Shown in pieces: positions 24,106 to 32,005 of a stretch of 48,757 nucleotides of DNA (its first letter is position 1; each line of letters begins with the position of its first letter). The position numbers and the translations under genes were made by a program. A model generated the notes under the pieces. That model saw only the letters and a list, made by a program, of their open reading frames with translations. It made no database searches and had not been told where the DNA came from. Location of the stretch: NCBI GenBank assembly GCA_903893785.1, contig CAITNQ010000352.1, forward strand, positions 1 through 48,757. The letters are read 5' to 3'. The DNA comes from an uncultured Gemmatimonadota bacterium (GTDB lineage Bacteria > Latescibacterota > UBA2968 > UBA8231).

Positions 24106-24134
24106 TTGACCTAGCTCGACAGGCCGAGTATTTT
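24106..24134 (+). promoter_or_regulatory. Sigma70-like promoter for large secreted protein
   Basis: TTGACC (24106-24111), 17-bp spacer, TATTTT (24129-24134), followed by the related TATTCT at 24139-24144. It lies 47 bp before the preferred start codon at 24182 and uses the same -10 as the tRNA-Lys promoter. Confidence 0.65.
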
Positions 24135-24181
24135 CGAGTATTCTGCCTGTGCCTGCCTCCCCCCTTGCCGAGGACATCCGT

Positions 24182-27100
24182 TTGCCGGCCCTCAAGACGC
24201 TTCCGCGCGTGCTGCTTGCACTGGTTCTGCTGGCCGGTGCCAGTTCCGCCCAGGTCGAGACGCTCGCCACCGACCACTTCCGCGTGCACTACGCGCCCGG
24301 CAGTGAAGCCACCGCCCGGCGCGTCGCCGAGACGGCGGAGGAGGTCTTCGCGCCCCTAGCCGCCGCCTACGACTACTACGACGACTACCAGACGGTCCAC
24401 ATCGTGGTGCTCGATTCGTCCGACCTGCTGGGCAACGGGTCGGCCGACTACTACAGCAATACGCTGTACATCTGGGCCACAAACCTCGATATCGAACTGC
24501 GCGGCAATCACGACTGGATCCGCAACGTGCTCACGCACGAGCTGACCCATATCGTGACGCTCAACAAGGCGCGGAAGAAGTGGCCCTTCCAGTTCGCCCT
24601 CTTGCAGGTGTCGCGCTACGACGCTAACCCGGACGTCAGTTTCACCTTGCCGTTGTATCACCTGAGCGCGCCGCGAGGCTGGTCCGAGGGCATCGCCCAG
24701 TACGGCGCCCAGACCTTCGGCTACGATACCTGGGACTCGCACCGAGACATGCTGCTGCGCATGGCGGTGCTCGAGAACGACCTGCTGACCTGGGAGGAGT
24801 TGGGCAGCATCGACGACCGCGACGGCAAGTACTACGGCGAGCTGGTGTACAACCAGGGGTTCTCGCTGATGCTCTACATCCAGGAGCAGTACGGCCGTGA
24901 CAAGGTCGAGGCCATGACGCGTCACGTGGGCGTCACCAGCTTCGATCCGGCCGTGCGGCAGGTGCTCGGGATCTCGGCGCAGCGGCTGTACCAGGACTGG
25001 CTGGGCTTCCTACGCGAGCGATATGACCACCAGGTCGCCGAGTTGCGGCGGGCCGGACTGGTCGAAGGCGACCCCCTGGCGGACCTCAACCAGGGGATCA
25101 TCGAATACTTCCCGGCCTGGTCGCCGGACGGCCGACGACTGGCGTACCTGACCAGTGAAAACCGTGACTTCGCCATCCCGCACCTGCGTATCCATGACTT
25201 CGTCACGGGCAAGAACAAGACCCTGGAGGGTTATGTTGACTCGCGCCTGTCGTGGTCGCCTGACGGGACTCGCCTGCTGTTCGTGCGCAACAAGGCGGGC
25301 TTCAACGACCTCTACGTGTACGACGTGGAGCAGGACGAGGAGCACCGCATCAGTTCGCGGCTGCGGGCCCGTGACCCCCAATTCTCGCCTGACGGCAAGC
25401 GCATCGCTTTTGTACACAACGAAGACGGCACCAACAATCTGGGCCTGGTCAACGCCGATGGGACGGGGCTAGCGTACCTGACGCATCACAACGACGGCAC
25501 CCAGTACTGGTCGCCGCGCTGGTCTCCGGACGGCCGGTGGCTGTTGTTCAGCATCTTCCGCGGCCCCGATGCCGACACGACTGGCGCCAGCCGCGACCGC
25601 GATCTGGCGCTGATCCGCGCCGATTCGCCGCCGTGCCCCAAGACGTATGGCATCCGTGACCGCCGCAGCGGCCCGGACTCGCTGCAGGTCTTCCCGGACA
25701 GCGTGGCGTTCCCGGCCGCCGACACCTCGGGTTTCCGCGTCCTGCTGGCCAGCCGCGCCGACGAGCGCGATCCGTGCTGGCTGCCCGACGGCAGCGGCTT
25801 CGTGTTCGCGGCGGACCCGACCGGCATCTTCAACCTGTACCAGTACCGCCTTGACACTGGCGAGGTGACCCAGCTGACCAATGTTATTGGTGGCGCCTTT
25901 GCCCCCACCGTGGCGCCCGATGGTCAGAGCCTGGTGTACAGCGGTTACCGTGCCAACGACTACAGCCTCTATCGGCTGCCCCTGACTCCGGGCCGGGCGA
26001 CTACCTGGGGACCCACGGAGGATCGCGATTACCGCCGGATATTCATGGGCCCGGCGCTGGCTGAGGAATACCAGGTGGGACCGTACCACGGCCGGCAGAT
26101 CCTCACCTATCTGCCCATCGTGCAGTTCGGTCCTACGAACGTGGGTAACACCTTTGGTCTCAATCAGGTCAGTGCCGGGTTGCAGTTCTCGTCAGCCGAG
26201 ATGCTCGGCGGTTCGCAGGTGACCGCCTGGGGCATCATGGGCAAGAACCTGCGCGACGCTACTGACCCCAATACCGACGTCGGCGCGTACTTCGAGCGCA
26301 GCCTGCAGCCGCGGGTGGGCAACAACCGGACTTTCAACCCCACCTTCTTTGCCTCGGTTCGCAACCGCGAGATCGACAACCTGGTCAAGGGCGATCTGAC
26401 CATCCTGGCCCCTGACACGCTGGCCTCCGGCAGCCTGTACCCGGTGGCCACCGACACTGCCAATCTGGTCATCCCCGGTGTCGACGAGGTGGCCTATCAG
26501 GCATACGAACGGCAGGACCTGTTCAAGACCACCCTGCGCTCGTTGTCGCTTGGTGTTGACCTGCCGCTGACCCGGCGGCAGGGGTTGCTACTGCAGTACG
26601 AATGGAACGGTTACGCCGAGAACTGGTACCTGCAGCGTTTCCGCTGGCGTTCCCAAGTGCGTCTGCTGCAGGATGGCACCGACATCACCGGCATCCTGCC
26701 GGCGGCGACCCAGGCTCAGTTGGTCAAGGACAGCCTCATGGTCCGGCCCTCTGAGGGGCGCGCCTATTACCGTGGCCTGGATTTCTACCGATCCCACGAG
26801 TGGACCGCGGGCTGGACCTACAGCCTGCTCAAGCCGGTTGCCAACCAACTGGCGGACCCCCAGGGTCGCGCCATCACCCTGGTCTATCGCTATCAGATGC
26901 CCACGGTGGTGGACTACCTGATTGACTTGGGCGTGGACGACAACGGTGATGTGCGCAACGATCAGGTCGATGGCTTCGGTTTTCCCCATGACCAGTACGG
27001 TGTCGTGCAGCCGCGCTTCGCGCCGGTGCGCACCCGCCTGCGGGTCAGCGAGTATGTGGCTTCCTACGTCGAGCGTCTGGGCCTGCCCCACGACAACACC

Positions 27101-27610
27101 CTCTCGTGGCAGGTCCTCGGGGCGTACCACGACCTTCGCCTCAAAGATCCGGAGGCTGCTGACGCCCGGGTGCTGGAAGGCCGGTTCTCGTGGCCTTTGC
27201 GTTACTATCTGGGTGGCATGAACATGCTGAGCGGGTATCCCTATTTCTCCACCTGGGGCAGCAAGCTGCTGTACAGCCGGGCCGGGTACTCGTTCCCGGT
27301 GCTGCCCCGCATCAGCCGGAGTTTCCTCAACTTCACCGCCTCCAAGCTGTACGCCGAGATCTTCGCCGAAGCCGGCGCGGTGGGCAACTTCGGGAATGTG
27401 AGTTGGGGCGACCTGAAGCCGTCGCGTCTGCAGCGGCAGTTCCTCACCGATGCCGGGGGCGAACTGCGCCTGCACCTGTTCACCTTTTACCGCATCCCGA
27501 TGGTGGCCTTTGTGCAGGCAGCGCGGCCGTTCAACCGCGACCGCATGGCCCTGGCCCCGGGAGAGCCGCGGCCCGACCGCTGGCGTTACTACTTCGGCTT
27601 CGGCCTGTGA
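24182..27610 (+). CDS. Secreted gluzincin-like metallopeptidase + TolB-like propeller + C-terminal barrel-like domain
   Basis: A 1142-residue exported protein. Residues 1-24 are a signal peptide (LPRVLLALVLLAGASSAQ). Residues ~25-300 resemble an M1/MA-clan peptidase: VLTHELTHIVTL (H119, E120, H123) with the downstream GWSEGIAQYG supplying the third ligand E169. Residues ~320-650 are TolB/PD40 propeller blades, each with the W/FSPDGxR signature (FPAWSPDGRRLAYL, LSWSPDGTRLLFV, FSPDGKRIAFV). The last ~480 residues are beta-rich with aromatic girdles and end RYYFGFGL, consistent with an outer-membrane barrel. TTG 24182 is preferred because GAGG precedes it; GTG 24149 is the other option. Role may be surface proteolysis; substrate unknown. 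Confidence 0.85.
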   Translation: MPALKTLPRVLLALVLLAGASSAQVETLATDHFRVHYAPGSEATARRVAETAEEVFAPLAAAYDYYDDYQTVHIVVLDSSDLLGNGSADYYSNTLYIWATNLDIELRGNHDWIRNVLTHELTHIVTLNKARKKWPFQFALLQVSRYDANPDVSFTLPLYHLSAPRGWSEGIAQYGAQTFGYDTWDSHRDMLLRMAVLENDLLTWEELGSIDDRDGKYYGELVYNQGFSLMLYIQEQYGRDKVEAMTRHVGVTSFDPAVRQVLGISAQRLYQDWLGFLRERYDHQVAELRRAGLVEGDPLADLNQGIIEYFPAWSPDGRRLAYLTSENRDFAIPHLRIHDFVTGKNKTLEGYVDSRLSWSPDGTRLLFVRNKAGFNDLYVYDVEQDEEHRISSRLRARDPQFSPDGKRIAFVHNEDGTNNLGLVNADGTGLAYLTHHNDGTQYWSPRWSPDGRWLLFSIFRGPDADTTGASRDRDLALIRADSPPCPKTYGIRDRRSGPDSLQVFPDSVAFPAADTSGFRVLLASRADERDPCWLPDGSGFVFAADPTGIFNLYQYRLDTGEVTQLTNVIGGAFAPTVAPDGQSLVYSGYRANDYSLYRLPLTPGRATTWGPTEDRDYRRIFMGPALAEEYQVGPYHGRQILTYLPIVQFGPTNVGNTFGLNQVSAGLQFSSAEMLGGSQVTAWGIMGKNLRDATDPNTDVGAYFERSLQPRVGNNRTFNPTFFASVRNREIDNLVKGDLTILAPDTLASGSLYPVATDTANLVIPGVDEVAYQAYERQDLFKTTLRSLSLGVDLPLTRRQGLLLQYEWNGYAENWYLQRFRWRSQVRLLQDGTDITGILPAATQAQLVKDSLMVRPSEGRAYYRGLDFYRSHEWTAGWTYSLLKPVANQLADPQGRAITLVYRYQMPTVVDYLIDLGVDDNGDVRNDQVDGFGFPHDQYGVVQPRFAPVRTRLRVSEYVASYVERLGLPHDNTLSWQVLGAYHDLRLKDPEAADARVLEGRFSWPLRYYLGGMNMLSGYPYFSTWGSKLLYSRAGYSFPVLPRISRSFLNFTASKLYAEIFAEAGAVGNFGNVSWGDLKPSRLQRQFLTDAGGELRLHLFTFYRIPMVAFVQAARPFNRDRMALAPGEPRPDRWRYYFGFGL

Positions 27611-27680
27611 ACGGGCAGCGAGGCGTCCGCGGTGCCCGTCTGGTCACCGACGGCCCGGGCGGCGCTGCCAAGGGGGCGTG

Positions 27681-27809
27681 ATGGACCGACCTGACCCACG
27701 CCTGGCGGCGCTGCGCCGGCGCGTGCTGGAGTTGCTGCAGGGGCACGCCCGACGCCAGCGCCTGGCAGCCGCCGGGCAGTGGTGGCGGCGGCTGATCCAA
27801 CCGAACTGA
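27681..27809 (+). CDS. Small basic protein, 42 residues
   Basis: A short ORF (MDRPDPRLAALRRRVLELLQ ... AAGQWWRRLIQPN) behind AAGGGGG. Composition is Arg/Leu-rich and amphipathic with a tryptophan pair near the end. It follows the large secreted protein by 70 bp and leads into another small ORF seven bases later. No family is recognised; it may be a small regulatory or membrane-associated peptide. Position, ribosome binding site and codon use support it modestly. Confidence 0.4.
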   Translation: MDRPDPRLAALRRRVLELLQGHARRQRLAAAGQWWRRLIQPN

Positions 27810-27815
27810 GGCGCC

Positions 27816-28001
27816 ATGCTCAAGCTGCAGCGTCTGCCGCGGGGCAGTAACCGCAACCGGGTTCTGCACCGGCCGACCGACGCCACCTTCGTGGAGTTGG
27901 ACTATGCCTCCGTGGAGGAGCTGTTCCGGCGTTTCTGGCAGGAGTACCGCCAGGTCGGGGGCCGCGATACACTGCTAGGGGAGAGAGGACTATGCGAATG
28001 A
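27816..28001 (+). CDS. Small hypothetical protein, 61 residues
   Basis: Starts MLKLQRLPRGSNRNRVLHRP seven bases after the preceding tiny ORF, with GAGG four bases upstream of ATG 27816. The middle DATFVELDYASVEELFRRFWQEYRQ is a plausible folded helix. Its last ten bases overlap the start of the lipoprotein gene at 27992, so translation may be coupled. I do not recognise a family. GC3 pattern is like true genes. Confidence 0.5.
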   Translation: MLKLQRLPRGSNRNRVLHRPTDATFVELDYASVEELFRRFWQEYRQVGGRDTLLGERGLCE

Positions 28002-28570
28002 TCTGGCTCCTGCTCGCGGCGCTGCTGGCGGGCTGCGGTCAGTCCGAGACCCCGCCGCCGCAGCCGCCAGTGCCCGAACCGAGCTGGCAAGCCGGAGCCG
28101 TGGACACCGTCGGCGCCCGCAACCTGGCCGAGGGCGACACCACCTCTGGTGAGCGCGGCCTGGTGATCATCGAGACGACGCGGACGTTCGGCGACGGCGA
28201 GGCGATCGGCTGGGAATTCAATGCGGTGCAGATCCACCCCGTCAAACTGATCATTGTGCGGGCGGACGCGCGCGGCGAGCAGTTCGAGTTGGTGGGCGAG
28301 AGCGAGACCGTGGTGCCGCGGCAGAAGGGCTTGAATCGCTTCTCTCTGCCCGAACCCATCCCGGTCAGTCGCGGCTCCATGTTCGGCCTGGTGGTGCCTG
28401 AAGAGGAAGCCATTCCCTTCACCAAGGTGCAGAATTGGCGCACGCTGATCACCACCCATCGGCTGGAGCGCCCGTTCATGCGCAGGGACTACTTCGCCAG
28501 TTATGGTTGGCGCTATTCGGTGCGGGTCCTCTGGCGACCCGTGGCGGCCGGGGCGGCAGGTACGCCGTGA
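27992..28570 (+). CDS. Lipoprotein of unknown function
   Basis: A 192-residue predicted lipoprotein: MRMIWLLLAALLAGCGQ has a clear lipobox (LAGC) with the lipidated Cys at 15, followed by a Pro-rich linker. The mature part (GLVIIETTRTFGDGEAIGWE, then VKLIIVRADARGEQFELVGE, QKGLNRFSLPEPIPV) is beta-rich and resembles a jelly-roll-like sandwich, though I cannot name the family. GGGGAGAGAGG precedes ATG 27992. It is likely anchored to the inner or outer membrane. The next gene (TPR lipoprotein) follows by 62 bp and is probably co-transcribed. Confidence 0.8.
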   Translation: MRMIWLLLAALLAGCGQSETPPPQPPVPEPSWQAGAVDTVGARNLAEGDTTSGERGLVIIETTRTFGDGEAIGWEFNAVQIHPVKLIIVRADARGEQFELVGESETVVPRQKGLNRFSLPEPIPVSRGSMFGLVVPEEEAIPFTKVQNWRTLITTHRLERPFMRRDYFASYGWRYSVRVLWRPVAAGAAGTP

Positions 28571-28632
28571 GCGCCCGCATGAGTGCCGATCCGGTGGGCG
28601 AAGCCGGGCGCCAAGGCCGCAGGAGGGTGAGC

Positions 28633-29391
28633 ATGTACGGTTGGGCCACCACTGCTGCGGCCATGGTCAGTGCCGCGCTGTGGATCACCGGATGTGGGCA
28701 ACAGGAGAAGGCGCCGCCAGCCGAACCACAGTCGCCGGTCGATCGGGCCGCCGCACCGTACCGGCAGGCGCTTGCCTCAGGGCCGGAAACCGCCAGCGCC
28801 CACCTGCGTCTGGGGCAGGTGTTAGCCGGTTACAGCCAGGCCGACTCGGCGCAGGCGCATTTTGAGCGGGCTCTGGCGCTGGAGCCCGGCAACGTCGACG
28901 CCCATTTCGAGTTGGCCAAAATCCATTACAGCCAGAGCCGGTTTGAGGAAGCCGTCAAGGCCTATCAGGATGTCATCCGGCTCAAGCCAAACCACACGTG
29001 GGCGCTTAACAACCTCGGTTTCGTCCTCAAGCGGCTGGGCCGCTTCGAGGCTTCCGAGCAGGCGTACCGCCAGGCCATCGCGGCCGACAGCACGTTTGCC
29101 CAGGCGTACAACAACCTGGCGCAGCTCTACAAGATCACCGACCGACCCGCGTTGGCCATTACCCTGTTCGAGCGCGCCAGAGCCATCGACCCGACGTTCC
29201 CTGAAGCGTACGTGAACCTGGCCATGATCCATCGGGAACAGCGCCAGGTCGCCCTCGAGAGCCAGGCGCTGCGCGACTACCTGGCCCACTTCGGCACCAA
29301 GGGTGACCACAGCGCGTATGCGCAGCAGCGCTTGCAGGAGATCGCTGCGGAAACGGCCGCCCCCAGCCCGGCCGCCAAGAAGCCGCGGTAG
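28633..29391 (+). CDS. TPR-repeat lipoprotein
   Basis: A 252-residue protein with lipobox SAALWITGCGQQ near residues 13-24 and at least five tetratricopeptide repeats (AHLRLGQVLAGYSQADSAQA, AHFELAKIHYSQSRFEEAVK, ALNNLGFVLKRLGRFEASEQ, AYNNLAQLYKITDRPALAIT, AYVNLAMIHREQRQVALESQ). Such proteins scaffold complexes at the membrane. AGGAGGG seven bases before ATG 28633 fixes the start; GTG 28567, which overlaps the preceding stop, is the rejected alternative. It converges on the phosphatidyltransferase gene with only 9 bp between. Confidence 0.88.
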   Translation: MYGWATTAAAMVSAALWITGCGQQEKAPPAEPQSPVDRAAAPYRQALASGPETASAHLRLGQVLAGYSQADSAQAHFERALALEPGNVDAHFELAKIHYSQSRFEEAVKAYQDVIRLKPNHTWALNNLGFVLKRLGRFEASEQAYRQAIAADSTFAQAYNNLAQLYKITDRPALAITLFERARAIDPTFPEAYVNLAMIHREQRQVALESQALRDYLAHFGTKGDHSAYAQQRLQEIAAETAAPSPAAKKPR

Positions 29392-29400
29392 AGACGGCGG

Positions 29401-29943
29401 TCAGATGCCGGGCTGGCCGGGGGCGCCGGCCCTGGCGGGGCGGCAGGCGGTCCGGGCATACCCCACGCCCGACACTACCAGCAGGGCCCCGGCCGCGATG
29501 GCCAGTACCTGCCGCAGCGGGTCGGGGAAGGGCAGCACCCAGGCCACCGCCGTGATGCTCAGCACGACCGTGCTGGCTTTCCCCAGGGTGCTTGGCGGAA
29601 TGACCCGCCCACGCCGCCGCAGGAGTACCAGGCCGGTGGCCACGATGGCCGCGTCGCGGACCAGCAGCAACCCCGCCAGCCATACGGGGTAGTCCCGCCA
29701 CAGCAGCAGTCCGAGTGCGAGCCCGCCCAGCAGCACCTTGTCTGCCAGGGGGTCGAGGATGCGACCTAGGCGTGAGGTTTGGCCCAAGCGGCGGGCCAGC
29801 CAGCCGTCGACCAGGTCGCTGCCGGTCGCCAATCCCAACAGCGCCGCGGTCAGGGCCGAAACCCCCTGGCCGTCACGATGGAGCGACCACAGCAGCGGAC
29901 CGACCAGCACGGCGCGCAGGACGCTGAGGAGGTTGGGTAACAT
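29401..29943 (-). CDS. CDP-alcohol phosphatidyltransferase (PgsA-like)
   Basis: A 180-residue membrane protein with the family signature D-x2-DG-x2-AR-x8-G-x3-D-x3-D, read in GSDLVDGWLARRLGQTSRLG followed by RILDPLADKV (about residues 42-70). The N-terminus NLLSVLRAVLVGPLLW is typical of PgsA, and about five hydrophobic segments follow. It would transfer a phosphatidyl group from CDP-diacylglycerol to glycerol-3-phosphate or another alcohol; a cardiolipin- or PI-type acceptor is not excluded. Gap to recN is 98 bp on the same strand. The ribosome binding site at ATG 29943 is weak. Confidence 0.88.
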   Translation of the reverse strand: MLPNLLSVLRAVLVGPLLWSLHRDGQGVSALTAALLGLATGSDLVDGWLARRLGQTSRLGRILDPLADKVLLGGLALGLLLWRDYPVWLAGLLLVRDAAIVATGLVLLRRRGRVIPPSTLGKASTVVLSITAVAWVLPFPDPLRQVLAIAAGALLVVSGVGYARTACRPARAGAPGQPGI

Positions 29944-30041
29944 AGGGCGCGGGGTTGTCGCCTGTGGGTTGACGAGGGGCAGGCGGCTGGCGGGGGTCGG
30001 GGCCGTTTCGCTGGTTGGCGCGTCACCCGCCGCAGCCGGAC

Positions 30042-31736
30042 CTAACGCAGCATCTCCTGAGCGTGCTGACGGGCTGCTTCGGATACCGTGTCGCCGGCCA
30101 TCAACGCCGCGATCTCTTCCGCGCGCTCGGCGGTGGCTAGGCAGTGGACCTCGGTGTAGGTACGACCGTCGCTCTGGTGCTTGCGCACCGAGAAATGGCG
30201 CTCGCCCAAGCCGGCTATCTGCGGCAGGTGGGTGATCGCGATGGTCTGGTGCGAGGCGGACAGCTGGCGCAGCTTGCGCCCGACCGCGGCCGCGATGCGA
30301 CCCGAGATGCCCGCGTCAATCTCGTCGAAGACCAGCGTGGAGACCGCGTCGCGCCCGGCGATAGCGCCTTTGAGCACCAGCATCACGCGGGAGATCTCTC
30401 CGCCCGAGGCGATGCGGGCCAACGGGCGCAAGTCCTCGCCCTGGTTGGGCGCAATGGTGAACTCCACCCGTTCGCGTCCGCCCTGGTCGGCGCGCCACCG
30501 CTGGCCCTCGAACTCCACCGGGCCCTGCGCTTCCTCTTCGGCCAGCAGCGCAGCGGCGAAGCCGGCCTGCGGCATGCCCAGGTCCGCCAGGCCAGCCGTG
30601 ACCGCGCGCGCCAGGCTGTCCGCAGCCGCGCGGCGACCTTCAGACAGGGCGGCGCAGGCGGTCGCGAACCGACGCCGCTGCAGCTCGACCCGCGCCGCCG
30701 CCGCCGCCACCTCGGCGTCCAACTCGCCGGCGCGGTTCTGCTGCCGTTCAAGGTCTGCCGCCCGGTCCAGCACCTGGCCCAGGCTGCCGCCGTATTTGCG
30801 TCTCAGGCGCCGCAGGGCCTCGGCACGCTGACGCAGGGCCTCGGCGCGCTCTGGCTGGAACTCCAGACCGTGCGCGTAGCGCCCGATGGCCGCCGCCAGG
30901 TCCTCGAGACCCACGCGCAACTCTTCCAGGGAGGCGCCCCACGGGCTCAGGGAGGCGTCGATTTCAACCAGCCGGTCCAAGTGGCGGCGGGCCCGGCCCA
31001 ACTGCTCGATGACCGAGCCGTCTGCCTGGTACAGCAGGTCACCCAACTGGCTGCTCAACTCCGCCAGTGCCTCGGCATTCTCCAGCACCCGCAGTTCGGC
31101 GGCCAGTTGATCCTCTTCGTCGGCGGTCGGCGCCAGCGCGCGGATCTCGTCCAACTGCTGCTGGCGCAGTGAGTCGTCGTCGCTAAGGGCCCGCTGCTCG
31201 GCCTGCAGACGTTGGCTGGTACGCTCGCTGTCACGCCACTGGCGGTGGGCTTCCGCGACGCTGTCAACCGTGGCCTGCAGCCCACCGTACGCATCGAGAA
31301 AAGCAGCGTGCCGCGCCGGGTCGAGCAGGTACTGGTGCTCGTGCTGGCCGTGCAGGTCCACTAAGAAGGCACCCAGCTGGCGCAGCCGCTTCTGGGGCAC
31401 CGCCAGACCATTGGCGAAGGCGCGCGAGCGCCCTTCCGCAGTGATCTCGCGCCGCAGGATGAGTTGGCCGTCTTCCAGGGGACAGTCCACGGCCGCCAGG
31501 CGCGCGGCCACCGGGTCGTCGGGCGCGAATTCGAACAGGCCCTCCACCTGGCACCGGTCAGCTCCGTGGCGTACCAGGTCAGCGCCGGCCGGGCCGCCGA
31601 GGATGGAATACAGCGCGCCCATCAGGATCGACTTGCCCGCACCGGTCTCGCCCGTGATGACATTCAGCCCAGGGCCAAACTCGATCGCGGCCGTCTCGAT
31701 GAGGGCGAAATTGCGGATGAAGAGGCGGGAGAGCAT
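30042..31736 (-). CDS. recN: DNA repair protein RecN
   Basis: RecN is an SMC-like ATPase that holds broken ends together during recombination repair. It is 564 residues, as usual. N-terminus MLSRLFIRNFALIETAAIEF, Walker A GETGAGKS (29-36), a coiled-coil middle (residues ~170-340), and the C-terminal ABC half with ARIASGGEISRVMLVLK (signature region), LVFDEIDAGISG (Walker B and D-loop) and TIAITHLPQIAG (switch His). It is 8 bp downstream of xseB, so xseA-xseB-recN form one operon. Confidence 0.97.
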   Translation of the reverse strand: MLSRLFIRNFALIETAAIEFGPGLNVITGETGAGKSILMGALYSILGGPAGADLVRHGADRCQVEGLFEFAPDDPVAARLAAVDCPLEDGQLILRREITAEGRSRAFANGLAVPQKRLRQLGAFLVDLHGQHEHQYLLDPARHAAFLDAYGGLQATVDSVAEAHRQWRDSERTSQRLQAEQRALSDDDSLRQQQLDEIRALAPTADEEDQLAAELRVLENAEALAELSSQLGDLLYQADGSVIEQLGRARRHLDRLVEIDASLSPWGASLEELRVGLEDLAAAIGRYAHGLEFQPERAEALRQRAEALRRLRRKYGGSLGQVLDRAADLERQQNRAGELDAEVAAAAARVELQRRRFATACAALSEGRRAAADSLARAVTAGLADLGMPQAGFAAALLAEEEAQGPVEFEGQRWRADQGGRERVEFTIAPNQGEDLRPLARIASGGEISRVMLVLKGAIAGRDAVSTLVFDEIDAGISGRIAAAVGRKLRQLSASHQTIAITHLPQIAGLGERHFSVRKHQSDGRTYTEVHCLATAERAEEIAALMAGDTVSEAARQHAQEMLR

Positions 31737-31744
31737 GGCCGGGT

Positions 31745-32005
31745 TCAGCCCTCGGCGTCGCCGTCCGGGCCGTCCTCCTCCTCGGCGTCGAGGAAGCCGA
31801 GGGCCGACTCGCCGTTGGCGTCCGCGGTGAGGACCTGGACGCGCTTGCGTGTCTCATCGAGCCATCGATTGCAGGCGCGCGACGCCGCGACGCCCTGCTC
31901 GAAGACGCCCAGTGCCTCCTCCAGTTTGAGGTCGCCGGATTCCAGCCGGGACACCGCCGATTCCAGCGCGGCCAGGGCCTCCTCGAACGAAGCCGGCTCA
32001 GTCAT
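31745..32005 (-). CDS. xseB: Exodeoxyribonuclease VII small subunit
   Basis: XseB coats the large subunit of exonuclease VII, which degrades single-stranded DNA from both ends. The 86-residue protein has the family start FEEALAALESAVSRLESGDL followed by KLEEALGVFEQGV, and a normal length. A short acidic tail (AEEEDGPDGDAEG) ends it. Its ATG overlaps the end of xseA by 8 bp, consistent with coupled translation. Confidence 0.95.
   Translation of the reverse strand: MTEPASFEEALAALESAVSRLESGDLKLEEALGVFEQGVAASRACNRWLDETRKRVQVLTADANGESALGFLDAEEEDGPDGDAEG

Noticed and set aside
24149..24181. GTG 24149 as start of the large secreted protein
   Set aside because: No Shine-Dalgarno; TTG 24182 has GAGG at eight bases and gives a cleaner signal peptide. 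The GTG remains possible.
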